DNA from: Candidatus Methylophosphatis roskildensis
GTDB taxonomy: Bacteria; Pseudomonadota; Gammaproteobacteria; Burkholderiales; Rhodocyclaceae
NCBI GenBank assembly: GCA_016708905.1
Contig: JADJEV010000003.1
Span: forward strand, 992,001-1,056,000
Length of the DNA: 64,000 bases
Direction of reading: 5' to 3'
Positions 45,428 to 54,530 of this stretch are shown one piece after another. The notes beneath the pieces were generated by a model. That model was not told the DNA's origin. It worked only from the letters and a program-made list of their open reading frames with translations, and searched no databases. The first letter of the stretch is position 1, and every line of letters starts with the position of its first letter. A program made the translations under genes and the position numbers.

Positions 45428-45691
45428 TCAGCCCGCGCGCAGCAGGCCGACCAGCTCCTTCCACCGGGCCTCGGTGCATTCCCTGCGCCCGCTGATCATT
45501 TCCCAGAGGTCGTGATCCTCGAGTGCAAGCAACTCTTCCAGTACGGCCAGATTGGCTTCATCCAGGCTATCGAAATGCTCGTCCAGAAATTTCCGGAACA
45601 CGATATCCAGCTCGAGCAGCGCATGGCGGCTGGCAAGCCAGCGCAGTCGACCGCGATTGATCGTTGGTGTATTGCCGTTGTCTTCCATCAA
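45428..45691 (-). CDS. sdhE: Succinate dehydrogenase FAD assembly factor SdhE
   Basis: The 87-residue protein belongs to the SdhE/Sdh5 (YgfY) family: RGRLRWLASRHALLELDIVF contains the RG-x-RR-like FAD-insertion motif in the form NRGRLRW, followed by EELLALEDHDLWEMISGR. It promotes covalent flavinylation of SdhA (and usually FrdA). It lies 27 bp after sdhB, before gltA, so it is made together with its client. Confidence 0.92.
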   Translation of the reverse strand: MMEDNGNTPTINRGRLRWLASRHALLELDIVFRKFLDEHFDSLDEANLAVLEELLALEDHDLWEMISGRRECTEARWKELVGLLRAG

Positions 45692-45718
45692 CGCTTTCCG
45701 GGCTGATCGCCCGCTGAC

Positions 45719-46429
45719 TCAGACAGCTCGGCGGACCATGAGATCCTTGATCTTGCCGATCGCCTTGGTCGGGTTGAGATTTTTCGGACAAACATCGACG
45801 CAATTCATGATCGTGTGGCAGCGGAACAGGCGGTACGGATCCTCGAGATTGTCGAGACGCTCGGCAGTCGCCTGGTCGCGCGTGTCGGCAATGAACCGAT
45901 AGGCGTTGAGCAGGCCTGCCGGCCCGACGAACTTGTCCGGATTCCACCAGAACGACGGGCAGGAGGTCGAGCAGCAGGCACACAGAATGCACTCATAAAG
46001 TCCGTCGAGCTCATCGCGCTCCTCGGGTGTCTGCAGGCGCTCGCGCTCGGGCGGCGGTTCGTCGTTGATCAGGAACGGCTTGACCGAATGATACTGCTTG
46101 AAGAACTGGGTCATGTCGACTATCAGATCCCGAATCACCGGCAAGCCGGGCAACGGACGCAGGGTGATCGGCTGCGACAGCGAATCGACGTCGGTCAGGC
46201 AGGCCAGACCGTTCCTGCCGTTGATGTTCATCGCGTCCGAACCACACACGCCTTCGCGGCAGGAGCGGCGAAACGACAGCGAATCATCGGAAGTCTTCAG
46301 GCGGACCAGCGCGTCGAGCAGCTTCTTGTCGGAAGGCTCCAGGTCGACGCTGATATCCTGCATGTAGGGCTTCTCGTCCTTGTCGGGATCGTAACGATAG
46401 ATGCTGAACTTGACGGTACGCTTGGTCAT
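45719..46429 (-). CDS. sdhB: Succinate dehydrogenase iron-sulfur subunit
   Basis: The 236-residue subunit carries the [2Fe-2S] motif SCREGVCGSDAMNINGRNGL, the [4Fe-4S] motif CILCACCSTSCPSFWWNPD and the [3Fe-4S] motif CHTIMNCVDVCPKNLNP. It relays electrons from SdhA to ubiquinone at the membrane. Compared with FrdB at 12 kb it has the SdhB-specific FWWNPDKFVGPAGLL. It lies 21 bp after sdhA. Confidence 0.95.
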   Translation of the reverse strand: MTKRTVKFSIYRYDPDKDEKPYMQDISVDLEPSDKKLLDALVRLKTSDDSLSFRRSCREGVCGSDAMNINGRNGLACLTDVDSLSQPITLRPLPGLPVIRDLIVDMTQFFKQYHSVKPFLINDEPPPERERLQTPEERDELDGLYECILCACCSTSCPSFWWNPDKFVGPAGLLNAYRFIADTRDQATAERLDNLEDPYRLFRCHTIMNCVDVCPKNLNPTKAIGKIKDLMVRRAV

Positions 46430-46450
46430 TTCAGAGGTTCTCCTGGCGCA

Positions 46451-48244
46451 TCAATAGGTGCGCTTGGCCAGCGCAATGGATTCGACGTCGGGTGACAGCG
46501 GCGTGAGGTTGACCGGCTTGTACTCGAGACGACTGCCCGCGCTGAACCACAGCGAGTGTTTGAGCCACTTCGAATCGTCGCGGCCGTTCGGACGCTCCGG
46601 CGTATCCGGCGCATCGTCGCGCACGTGCGCACCGCGCGACTCCTTGCGGGCTTCGGCGGAAACGATGGTGGCACTCGCCACCTCGACCAGGTTGTCCAGC
46701 TCGAGCGCCTCGACGCGCGCGGTGTTCCAGACCATGGACTTGTCGCCGATCTCGGTGCGCTTGTTGCGCGCGGCCACCTCGGCGATACGGGTCACGCCTT
46801 CCTTGAGCAGATCGTTGAAGCGGAACACGCCAGCATGCTTCTGCATCGTGCGCTGCATGGTCAGGCGAACGTCGTGCACGCTCTCGCCACCCTTCTGGCC
46901 ATCGAGTCGCGCGATGCGGGCAAGCGAAGCATCGGCCACATCTGCCGGCAGCGCCTTGAGCGACAGATTGCCGGCCCGGTATTCCTCGACCACGGTTTCA
47001 CCGGACGACTTGCCGAACACCAGCAGATCGAGCAGCGAGTTGGTGCCAAGGCGGTTGGCACCGTGCACCGAGGCGCAGGCGCATTCGCCCGCCGCGTAGA
47101 AGCCCGGCACCGGCGAATTCGGGTTGCCGCTCTTGGGCACCACGACCTGCCCCCGGAAGTTGGTCGGAATGCCGCCCATCTGGTAATGGCAGGTCGGCAC
47201 CACGGGAATCAGCCCCTTGATCGGGTCGACACCGGCAAACTGGATCGAGATCTCGCGGATGCCCGGCAGGCGCTTCATGATCGTTTCCGGTGACAGGTGC
47301 GTGATGTCGAGCATCACGTAATCCTTGTCCGGGCCGCAGCCACGACCTTCGTTGATCTCGGTCACCATCGAGCGCGACACCACGTCGCGCGAAGCCAGAT
47401 CCTTGAGGTTCGGCGCATAGCGTTCCATGAAACGCTCACCGGCGTCGTTGCGCAGGATGCCGCCCTCGCCACGCACGCCCTCGGTGATCAACACGCCGGC
47501 ACCGGCCACACCGGTCGGATGGAACTGCCAGAACTCCATGTCTTCGAGCGGAATCCCGGCGCGGGCAGCCATGCCGACACCGTCACCGGTGTTGATGAAC
47601 GCGTTGGTCGAGCTGTAGTAGATGCGGCCGGCGCCCCCGGTGGCGAAGATCGTCGCCATGGAATGGAATATGGAGATCTCGCCGGTTTCCATTTCCATGG
47701 CTGTCACGCCGAGCACGTCGCCAGCCGAATTGCGCAGCAGGTCGAGCGCCATCCATTCGACGAAGAACTGCGTGTTGGCGCGCACGTTGCGCTGGTACAG
47801 CGCATGCAGCATCGCATGGCCGGTGCGGTCGGCAGCCGCGCACGAGCGCATGACGGGCGACTGACCGTAATTCTGCGAGTGGCCGCCGAACGGTCGCTGA
47901 TAGATCTTGCCGTCGTCGGTGCGATCGAACGGCATGCCGAAGTGCTCGAGTTCGATGACGACTTCGTTGGCCTTGCGGACCATGAACTCGATCGCATCCT
48001 GGTCACCGAGCCAGTCGGAACCCTTGACGGTGTCGTACATGTGCCAATGCCAGTTGTCCTCGGTCGTGTTGCCCAGTGATGCGGCAACACCGCCCTGCGC
48101 CGCCACGGTGTGCGAGCGCGTCGGAAACACCTTGGTCAGCACTGCAGTACGCATGCCGGATTCGGAGAGTTGCAAGGCGGCGCGCAGTCCGGCGCCCCCC
48201 GCGCCGACGATGACTGCGTCGAAAGTTCTTTTGGTGACGTTCAC
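46451..48244 (-). CDS. sdhA: Succinate dehydrogenase flavoprotein subunit
   Basis: The 597-residue flavoprotein starts at a GTG at 48244 that directly abuts the sdhD stop, with GGAGG in the end of sdhD. It has AVIVGAGGAGLRAALQL (FAD), SHTVAAQGGVAASLGN (covalent-FAD His), WQFHPTGVAGAGVLITEGVR and VHGANRLGTNSLLDLLVFG. The GGVAASLGN form distinguishes it from the FrdA at 10 kb, which has GGSAGV. It oxidises succinate in the TCA cycle and aerobic respiration. Confidence 0.95.
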   Translation of the reverse strand: MNVTKRTFDAVIVGAGGAGLRAALQLSESGMRTAVLTKVFPTRSHTVAAQGGVAASLGNTTEDNWHWHMYDTVKGSDWLGDQDAIEFMVRKANEVVIELEHFGMPFDRTDDGKIYQRPFGGHSQNYGQSPVMRSCAAADRTGHAMLHALYQRNVRANTQFFVEWMALDLLRNSAGDVLGVTAMEMETGEISIFHSMATIFATGGAGRIYYSSTNAFINTGDGVGMAARAGIPLEDMEFWQFHPTGVAGAGVLITEGVRGEGGILRNDAGERFMERYAPNLKDLASRDVVSRSMVTEINEGRGCGPDKDYVMLDITHLSPETIMKRLPGIREISIQFAGVDPIKGLIPVVPTCHYQMGGIPTNFRGQVVVPKSGNPNSPVPGFYAAGECACASVHGANRLGTNSLLDLLVFGKSSGETVVEEYRAGNLSLKALPADVADASLARIARLDGQKGGESVHDVRLTMQRTMQKHAGVFRFNDLLKEGVTRIAEVAARNKRTEIGDKSMVWNTARVEALELDNLVEVASATIVSAEARKESRGAHVRDDAPDTPERPNGRDDSKWLKHSLWFSAGSRLEYKPVNLTPLSPDVESIALAKRTY

Positions 48245-48592
48245 TTACAACCTCCAGAGAATCTGTGCGGTCCAGAACAGATAACCGACGAGCAGCAGGA
48301 TGGTGACGACATGCAGAACAAGCCGCGTTCCTGTGGGCTTGACGTAGTCCATCCACAGATCGCGAATACCGACCCATACGTGGAAGAACAGGCTGGCGAA
48401 AAACAGAAAAGTCGCGATCCGCATGTAACCGTTGGCGAACAGCGCACGCCAGTTCTCGAAGTTCATCTCCGGCAGCATCAGCGCGCACAGCGCGAAGATG
48501 ACCGTGTAGAGCGCCATCACCACCGCTGTCACGCGCTGGGCAAGCCAGTCGCGCAAGCCATAGTGGGCACCGACGACGATACGATTCACCAT
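48245..48592 (-). CDS. sdhD: Succinate dehydrogenase membrane anchor subunit D
   Basis: The ATG at 48592 overlaps the sdhC stop and gives 115 residues with three transmembrane helices. It starts NRIVVGAHYGLRDWLAQRVT, a typical SdhD start. The heme-ligand candidate His lies in FFASLFFHVWVGIRDLWMDY, which is strongly conserved. With SdhC it forms the ubiquinone site and heme b pocket. Confidence 0.93.
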   Translation of the reverse strand: MVNRIVVGAHYGLRDWLAQRVTAVVMALYTVIFALCALMLPEMNFENWRALFANGYMRIATFLFFASLFFHVWVGIRDLWMDYVKPTGTRLVLHVVTILLLVGYLFWTAQILWRL

Positions 48593-48975
48593 AGTTTGGC
48601 TCCGATGATCACGGTAAGGGTCAGGCTGACGACAAGCACGGCCACCGAGGTCTTGCGCGCGGTCGGCAGATCGATGCCCTTGTGCAGGTCGAGCAACAGG
48701 AAACGGATGCCGGCGCAGAAGTGGTGCAGGTACGCCCACAACAGGCCGAGCAGAATCAGCTTGACCAGCGGGTTGCCCACCATCTCCTTGTACTGGGCGA
48801 AGGATTCCGCCGAGCCCAGGCTGCGATCGAACAGCAGCAGCAGCAACCACAGCATCAGGAACAGCCCGACGCCGCTGACGCGATGCAGTATCGAAACGAA
48901 GCCGGGAAGCGGCAAACGAATCTTCCCGAGGTCGAGGTGCTTGGGTCGCGTCTTTTTGACGACGGCTTCCGACAT
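48586..48975 (-). CDS. sdhC: Succinate dehydrogenase cytochrome b556 subunit
   Basis: The 129-residue subunit carries the SdhC signature RPKHLDLGKIRLPLPGFVSI followed by LHRVSGVGLFLMLWLLLLLF. The heme-ligand His is in LWAYLHHFCAGIRFLLLDLH. It has three transmembrane helices. It is the first gene of the sdhCDAB-sdhE-gltA-sucA-odhB-lpdA-zapE cluster, with a 136-bp gap to the GntR gene upstream. Confidence 0.94.
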   Translation of the reverse strand: MSEAVVKKTRPKHLDLGKIRLPLPGFVSILHRVSGVGLFLMLWLLLLLFDRSLGSAESFAQYKEMVGNPLVKLILLGLLWAYLHHFCAGIRFLLLDLHKGIDLPTARKTSVAVLVVSLTLTVIIGAKLW

Positions 48976-49111
48976 TGCGATCTCCTATGCCATTAGGCTA
49001 GTGCATTGCAACAGGCCCGCGCGAACCGCGAACCATTAACTTTATGCCTGCGTTGCTCGGCGGCTCTCCCGAGAGTGCGCTGCGTCACGACAATGCGGCT
49101 TGGTCGTCATG

Positions 49112-49846
49112 TCAGCCGAGCTCGTTGAGGTAGTAGTGCTCCGCCGTCGAATAGAGCCCGCGGCGCCATTCGACCGCCCGATCGCCGTAGGTGTATGTCA
49201 CCCGTTCCACCGACAACAGTGGGCTGCCCTCGAGCACGCCCATCGTATCGGCGGTCTGCCGGTCCGCGGCCACGGCGCGCAGCCGCTCTTCGGCGCGTAT
49301 CATGCGAACGCCATAGCGGCTCTCGAACAGGCTGTAGATCGAGCCGTTGTAGGACTGCAGAACTTCGAGCGAAAGCCCCTGAAAGAGATCGCCCGGAAGA
49401 TAGAGCTCGTCGAGGACGATCGGCTTGCCGGCGAACTTGAGAACCCGGCGCACGATGATGATCGCCGCCCCGAGTTCGATTCCGAGCACCCGCGAAGCCT
49501 CCTGTCCGGCACGCGCCCGCCAGCAGTCGAGCGGAACGCTCTGGGGCGGCGTAATATCGCCCGAATTGGGGACCAGGCGGAGAAAGCGAAAAAACGAACG
49601 GGGGTCGAGGTGAGATGCAACGAAGGTGCCCTTCCCCTGTTTGCGAATCAGCAGGTTTTCGGATGCCATTTCATCGATCGCCTTGCGCACCGTACCCTGA
49701 CTGACGCTGTAGCGCGCTGCAAGGTCGATCTCGCTCGGTATGGACTCTCCGGGACGCCACTCTCCTGCTTCGAGCCCCTGAATGATCAAAGACTTGATCT
49801 GGCGGTAGAGCGGACTGAAGGTCGGCGACTCTTGCGGCATGTGCAC
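49112..49846 (-). CDS. GntR-family (HutC/UTRA) transcriptional regulator
   Basis: The 244-residue regulator has a GntR winged helix (GESIPSEIDLAARYSVSQGT, VRKAIDEMASENLLIRKQGK) and a UTRA effector domain (about 85-240, PIVLDELYLPGDLFQGLSLE). It lies between sdhC (same strand) and mdh (divergent). The palindrome TCTTATATAAGA at 49890-49901 in front of it is a candidate autoregulatory and mdh operator. A role as TCA-cycle regulator is inferred from this placement; the ligand is unknown. Confidence 0.9.
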   Translation of the reverse strand: MHMPQESPTFSPLYRQIKSLIIQGLEAGEWRPGESIPSEIDLAARYSVSQGTVRKAIDEMASENLLIRKQGKGTFVASHLDPRSFFRFLRLVPNSGDITPPQSVPLDCWRARAGQEASRVLGIELGAAIIIVRRVLKFAGKPIVLDELYLPGDLFQGLSLEVLQSYNGSIYSLFESRYGVRMIRAEERLRAVAADRQTADTMGVLEGSPLLSVERVTYTYGDRAVEWRRGLYSTAEHYYLNELG

Positions 49847-49889
49847 ATTTCATCACAAAAAATTACCGTCGTCCATTCCTATTCTTGTG

Positions 49890-49901
49890 TCTTATATAAG
49901 A
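49890..49901. promoter_or_regulatory. Palindromic candidate GntR operator
   Basis: TCTTATATAAGA is a perfect 12-bp palindrome in an AT-rich patch between divergent gntR and mdh, 44 bp before the gntR start. A TATAAT directly abuts it at 49902-49907. HutC-type regulators bind short palindromes of this kind. Confidence 0.55.
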
Positions 49902-49914
49902 TATAATATCGCAA

Positions 49915-49943
49915 TTGACACGCCGCGCAAAAATTCCTAACAT
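49915..49943 (+). promoter_or_regulatory. Sigma-70 type promoter of mdh
   Basis: TTGACA (49915-49920), a 17-bp spacer and TAACAT (49938-49943) form a good promoter match. The mdh leader would be about 115 nt. Confidence 0.6.
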
Positions 49944-50065
49944 TCTTCGAATTCGGGCGATCGGTGCATGACCATGGATCGCCCGGCGCCACCTCGGTAA
50001 CCGATCCTTGCAGGGCAGACTACCGCAGGTAACCGCAACGCAGCATCGACCAGAGGAGTAAGCAA

Positions 50066-51055
50066 ATGGCAAAAGCCCCCGTTCGAGTCGCAGTGACCGG
50101 CGCCGCCGGTCAGATCGGCTACGCCTTGTTGTTCCGCATTGCCAGCGGCGAGATGCTGGGCAAGGATCAGCCCGTGATCCTGCAGATGCTCGAACTGCCG
50201 ATGGAAAAACCGCAGCAGGCGCTCAAGGGCGTCATGATGGAACTCGAGGATTGCGCCTTCCCCCTGCTTGCCGGCATGGTCGGCACCGACAAGCCGGAAG
50301 TCGCCTTCAAGGACGCCGATTATGTTTTGCTGGTGGGTGCCAAGCCGCGCGGACCGGGCATGGAGCGCAAGGATCTGCTGATGGAGAACGCGAAGATCTT
50401 CATCGAGCAGGGCAAGGCACTGAACAAGGTTGCGTCGCGCAACATGAAGCTGCTGGTGGTCGGCAACCCGGCCAATACCAATGCCTACATCGCAATGAAG
50501 TCGGCGCCCGATCTGCCCGCCGGCAACTTCACCGCCATGTTGCGACTCGACCACAATCGCGCCCTGTCGCAACTCGCCACGCGCACCGGCAAGCCGGTCG
50601 ACAGCATGGAAAAAATGGTCGTCTGGGGCAACCACTCGCCGACGATGTATCCCGATATCCGCTTCTGCAGCGTGGCCGGCCAACCCGCGGCGCAGGCAAT
50701 CGGCGATGAAGCCTGGTATCGCAACGAGTACATCCCCAAGGTCGGCAAGCGCGGCGCGGCGATCATCGAAGCGCGCGGCGTGTCCTCGGCAGCGTCGGCG
50801 GCCAATGCCGCGATCGATCACATGCGCGACTGGGCGCTCGGCACCAATGGCAAGTGGGTCACCATGGGCGTTCCGTCCGACGGTTCCTACGGCATTCCCG
50901 CGGGCGTGATGTATGGCGTCCCGGTCACCTGCGCCAACGGCAAGTATGAAGTCGTCAAGGGACTGGAAATCGATCCCTACTCGCGCACCATGATGGACAA
51001 GACCCTGGCCGAGCTCGAAGAAGAGCGCGCCGGCGTTGCGAGCCTGATGGGCTAA
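50066..51055 (+). CDS. mdh: Malate dehydrogenase
   Basis: The 329-residue enzyme is of the cytosolic-type malate dehydrogenase group common in betaproteobacteria. NAD motif VAVTGAAGQIGYALLFRIAS, substrate Arg residues in AKPRGPGMERKDLL and LRLDHNRALSQLA, and catalytic His in MVVWGNHSPTMYPDI are all present. It interconverts malate and oxaloacetate. GAGGAG precedes the ATG. A strong hairpin terminator follows. Confidence 0.96.
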   Translation: MAKAPVRVAVTGAAGQIGYALLFRIASGEMLGKDQPVILQMLELPMEKPQQALKGVMMELEDCAFPLLAGMVGTDKPEVAFKDADYVLLVGAKPRGPGMERKDLLMENAKIFIEQGKALNKVASRNMKLLVVGNPANTNAYIAMKSAPDLPAGNFTAMLRLDHNRALSQLATRTGKPVDSMEKMVVWGNHSPTMYPDIRFCSVAGQPAAQAIGDEAWYRNEYIPKVGKRGAAIIEARGVSSAASAANAAIDHMRDWALGTNGKWVTMGVPSDGSYGIPAGVMYGVPVTCANGKYEVVKGLEIDPYSRTMMDKTLAELEEERAGVASLMG

Positions 51056-51102
51056 GCTTCCCGGAGCTTCCCTTTTCCACCCTCCCCTTGCGGGAGGACA
51101 GG

Positions 51103-51137
51103 CAAGGCGTCACGTCACCACGTGACGCCTTGTTCCT
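51103..51137 (+). terminator. Hairpin terminator after mdh
   Basis: CAAGGCGTCACGT (51103-51115) and ACGTGACGCCTTG (51120-51132) form a perfect 13-bp stem with a CACC loop, followed by TTCCTT. It begins about 48 bp after the mdh stop. Confidence 0.8.
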
Positions 51138-51216
51138 TGCGATTTCCTCCACGCTTGGCGCATACAAGCGGCGCTTTTCCGACAGCCGGAACCAGCCCAG
51201 ACACGGAGACAAGAAG

Positions 51217-51720
51217 ATGATTCGCCTGACAACGCCGGCTTTCGCCATTGCCGCACTGCTGGTCGCGACCGGCACCCATGCGGCAGACATGCCCAAGCGC
51301 AAACCCGGCTTGTGGCAGATCGAGACCAGGATGGCTGCCGGGCCCGGCATGGGCGCAATCAAGCAGTGCATCGACGAAAAGACCGACAACTTCTACCAGC
51401 AGCTCGGCGATCAGCACAAGGACAAGTGCACCGAGTCGGAGATCAAGAACACCGGCGACAGGATCCTCGTGCACAGCGTATGCAGGATGGGAAGCTCGGT
51501 CGCGACCACCGATGCCACCTTCACCGGTCGTTTCGACAGTGATTGTCGTGGCGACATCCGCGTCAAGTACAACCCGCCGATGCAGGGAATGTCCGAAGCC
51601 ACCATGAGCATCACTGCGAAATGGCTCGGCCCCTGCCAAGCCGGTCAGAAGCCGGGCGACATGATTCTGCCTGGCGGCATGAAGATCAACCCGCAGGACA
51701 AGCGCGGCGCCAGGCAATAG
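51217..51720 (+). CDS. DUF3617-type exported protein
   Basis: The ATG at 51217 gives 167 residues with a signal peptide (RLTTPAFAIAALLVATGTHA). The mature part shows the DUF3617 pattern: KRKPGLWQIETRM, QCIDEKTDNFYQQLGD, then paired cysteines and GRFDSDCRGDIRVKYNPPMQ, ending in a Gly/Met-rich tail. Four to five cysteines suggest disulfides. The function of the family is unknown. It lies between mdh and acnB. Confidence 0.8.
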   Translation: MIRLTTPAFAIAALLVATGTHAADMPKRKPGLWQIETRMAAGPGMGAIKQCIDEKTDNFYQQLGDQHKDKCTESEIKNTGDRILVHSVCRMGSSVATTDATFTGRFDSDCRGDIRVKYNPPMQGMSEATMSITAKWLGPCQAGQKPGDMILPGGMKINPQDKRGARQ

Positions 51721-51773
51721 GGCCGCGCCCCCCAACACCAACGCACCACGCGATTCGTCAGGAGAGAACCACC

Positions 51774-54371
51774 GTGCTACAAGCCTACCGTGAGCATGTT
51801 GCCGAGCGCGCAGCACTCGGCATTCCGCCGTTGCCTCTGTCGAAAAAGCAGACCGAGGAACTGATCGAGTTGCTGCAGAACCCGCCCAAGGGCGAAGAGC
51901 GAGCACTGGTCGAGCTGATCACCCATCGTGTGCCGGCCGGCGTCGATGACGCAGCCGAGGCCAAGGCCGCCTTTCTCGCCAAGGTCGCCAAGGGCCAGAC
52001 CGGGTGCGCGCTGATCTCGCGCGAGAAGGCCACCGAACTGCTCGGCACCATGCTCGGCGGATACAACGTGCAGCCGCTGATCGATCTGCTCGCTGATGCC
52101 AAGGTCGGCGCCATCGCCGCCAAGGCCCTCTCGGGCACATTGCTGGTGTTCGATGCCTTTCACGACGTCAAGGAGAAGGCCGACAAGGGCAATGCCAACG
52201 CCAAGCTCGTCATGCAGAGCTGGGCCGAAGGCGAATGGTTCACTTCGCGCCCGGAAGTGCCGCAGAGCCTGACGGTCACCGTGTTCAAGGTCACCGGCGA
52301 AACCAATACCGACGACCTGTCGCCGGCGCCCGATGCCTGGTCGCGCCCCGACATTCCGCTGCACGCACTGGCGATGCTGAAGAATCCGCGCCCGGGCATC
52401 GAAGCCGACCAGGCGGGCGAACGCGGCCCGGTCAAACAGCTCGACGCGCTCACAGCCAAGGGCAACCTGGTCGCCTACGTCGGCGACGTGGTCGGCACCG
52501 GCTCGTCGCGCAAGTCTGCGACCAATAGCGTGCTGTGGTTCACCGGCGAGGACATTCCGTTCGTCCCGAACAAGCGCTTCGGCGGTGTCTGCCTCGGCAG
52601 CAAGATCGCCCCGATCTTCTACAACACCATGGAAGACGCCGGCGCGCTGCCAATCGAACTCGACGTCTCGAACATGGAAATGGGCGATGTCGTCGAGCTG
52701 CGTCCCTACGACGGCACAGCGCTCAAGAACGGTGCGGTAATCGCCGAGTTCAAGGTCAAGACCGAGGTCATTTTTGACGAGGTGCGCGCCGGCGGCCGCA
52801 TTCCGCTGATCATCGGCCGCGGGCTCACCGACAACGCGCGTGCCGCGCTCGGCATGGGCCCCTCGCCGCTGTTTCGCCGTCCGGTCGCGCCGGCCGATTC
52901 GGGCAAGGGCTACTCGCTGGCGCAAAAGATGGTCGGCCGCGCCTGCGGCCTGCCCGAAGAAAAAGGAAAACAGCAGGGCGTCCGCCCCGGCACCTACTGC
53001 GAACCGAAGATGACCACCGTCGGCAGCCAGGACACCACTGGCCCGATGACGCGCGACGAACTCAAGGATCTCGCCTGCCTCGGCTTCTCGGCCGACATGA
53101 CGATGCAGTCGTTCTGCCACACCGCCGCCTACCCGAAGCTGGTCGACGTCAAGATGCACCGCACGCTGCCCAGCTTCATCACCGCGCGCGGCGGTGTGTC
53201 GCTGAAGCCCGGCGACGGCGTCATCCACTCGTGGCTGAACCGCTTGCTGTTGCCCGATACCGTGGGAACCGGCGGCGATTCGCACACCCGCTTCCCGATC
53301 GGCATATCGTTTCCGGCCGGTTCAGGGCTGGTCGCCTTCGCCGCGGCCACCGGCGTGATGCCGCTCGACATGCCGGAATCGGTGCTGGTGCGCTTCAAGG
53401 GCACACTGCAGCCGGGTGTGACGCTGCGTGACCTGGTCAACGCGATTCCCTACTACGCGATCAAGCAGGGCCTGCTCACCGTCGCCAAGCAGGGCAAGAA
53501 GAACATCTTCTCCGGCCGCATCCTCGAAATCGAAGGCCTGCCCGACCTCAAGGTGGAACAGGCGTTCGAGTTGTCCGACGCCTCGGCCGAGCGTTCGGCC
53601 GCCGGCTGCACCGTGCACCTCGACAAGGCGCCGATCATCGAATACATGCGCTCGAACATCACGCTGATGAAGTGGATGATCGCCAACGGCTATGAAGATC
53701 GCCGCACGCTCGAGCGCCGCATCAAGGCGATGCAGGCCTGGATCGCCAAGCCCGAGCTGCTCGAGGGCGACGCCGATGCCGACTACGCCGCTGTCATCGA
53801 GATCGATCTGGCCGACGTCAAGGAGCCGCTGCTCGCCTGCCCGAACGACCCCGACGATGTCAAGTTGTTGTCCGAAGTCGCCGGCGACAAGATCGACGAG
53901 GTGTTCATCGGTTCGTGCATGACCAATATCGGCCACTTCCGCGCCGCCGGCAAGGTGCTCGAAGGCAAGACCGACATCCCGACCCGCCTGTGGATCGCCC
54001 CGCCGACCAAGATGGACGCGATGATCCTCAACGAGGAAGGCTACTACGCGGTGCTCGGCAAGAGCGGCGCGCGCATGGAAATGCCCGGCTGTTCGCTGTG
54101 CATGGGCAACCAGGCGCAGATCAAGAAGGGCAGCACGGCGGTATCCACCTCGACGCGCAATTTCCCCAATCGACTGGGCATCGACACCCGCGTCTACCTG
54201 GCCTCGGCCGAGCTGGCTTCGGTATGTGCGCTGATGGGCAAGATCCCGACCGTCGCCGAGTACATGGTCCAGGTCGAAGTCGTCAACAAGAAAGCCGGCG
54301 ACATCTACCGCTACATGAATTTCGACCAGATCGAGGAGTTCAAGGAAGTGGCCGATACCGTGGCAGTCTGA
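51774..54371 (+). CDS. acnB: Aconitate hydratase B
   Basis: The GTG at 51774, with GGAGA nine bases upstream, gives 865 residues, the E. coli AcnB length. The N-terminal HEAT-like domain starts LQAYREHVAERAALGIPPLP. Domain 4 sequences (GTGSSRKSATNSVLWFTGED) precede the iron-sulfur domains, the AcnB order. Cluster cysteines lie in FIGSCMTNIGHFRAAGK and MPGCSLCMGNQAQIKKGS. It converts citrate to isocitrate and usually also 2-methyl-cis-aconitate, which fits the prpE gene nearby. Confidence 0.96.
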   Translation: MLQAYREHVAERAALGIPPLPLSKKQTEELIELLQNPPKGEERALVELITHRVPAGVDDAAEAKAAFLAKVAKGQTGCALISREKATELLGTMLGGYNVQPLIDLLADAKVGAIAAKALSGTLLVFDAFHDVKEKADKGNANAKLVMQSWAEGEWFTSRPEVPQSLTVTVFKVTGETNTDDLSPAPDAWSRPDIPLHALAMLKNPRPGIEADQAGERGPVKQLDALTAKGNLVAYVGDVVGTGSSRKSATNSVLWFTGEDIPFVPNKRFGGVCLGSKIAPIFYNTMEDAGALPIELDVSNMEMGDVVELRPYDGTALKNGAVIAEFKVKTEVIFDEVRAGGRIPLIIGRGLTDNARAALGMGPSPLFRRPVAPADSGKGYSLAQKMVGRACGLPEEKGKQQGVRPGTYCEPKMTTVGSQDTTGPMTRDELKDLACLGFSADMTMQSFCHTAAYPKLVDVKMHRTLPSFITARGGVSLKPGDGVIHSWLNRLLLPDTVGTGGDSHTRFPIGISFPAGSGLVAFAAATGVMPLDMPESVLVRFKGTLQPGVTLRDLVNAIPYYAIKQGLLTVAKQGKKNIFSGRILEIEGLPDLKVEQAFELSDASAERSAAGCTVHLDKAPIIEYMRSNITLMKWMIANGYEDRRTLERRIKAMQAWIAKPELLEGDADADYAAVIEIDLADVKEPLLACPNDPDDVKLLSEVAGDKIDEVFIGSCMTNIGHFRAAGKVLEGKTDIPTRLWIAPPTKMDAMILNEEGYYAVLGKSGARMEMPGCSLCMGNQAQIKKGSTAVSTSTRNFPNRLGIDTRVYLASAELASVCALMGKIPTVAEYMVQVEVVNKKAGDIYRYMNFDQIEEFKEVADTVAV

Positions 54372-54421
54372 GGAAACTGCAAGGCGGCGCCGGGAGCCAC
54401 CCGGCGGCAGAACCACCCCTC

Positions 54422-54454
54422 GGCTGCCCGGGATATCCCGGGCCGCCGTGTTTT
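54422..54454 (+). terminator. Rho-independent terminator of acnB
   Basis: GCCCGGG (54426-54432), loop ATAT, CCCGGGC (54437-54443), extended by GGC/GCC across one mismatch, then GTGTTTT. It lies about 50 bp after the acnB stop. Confidence 0.8.
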
Positions 54455-54530
54455 GCAGGCGCACGGCGTATTGCGGCAGGGCCGAATCGGCGATTCGCAA
54501 GCATCGTGCCGCCTTTGCTATTCTCTCGCC

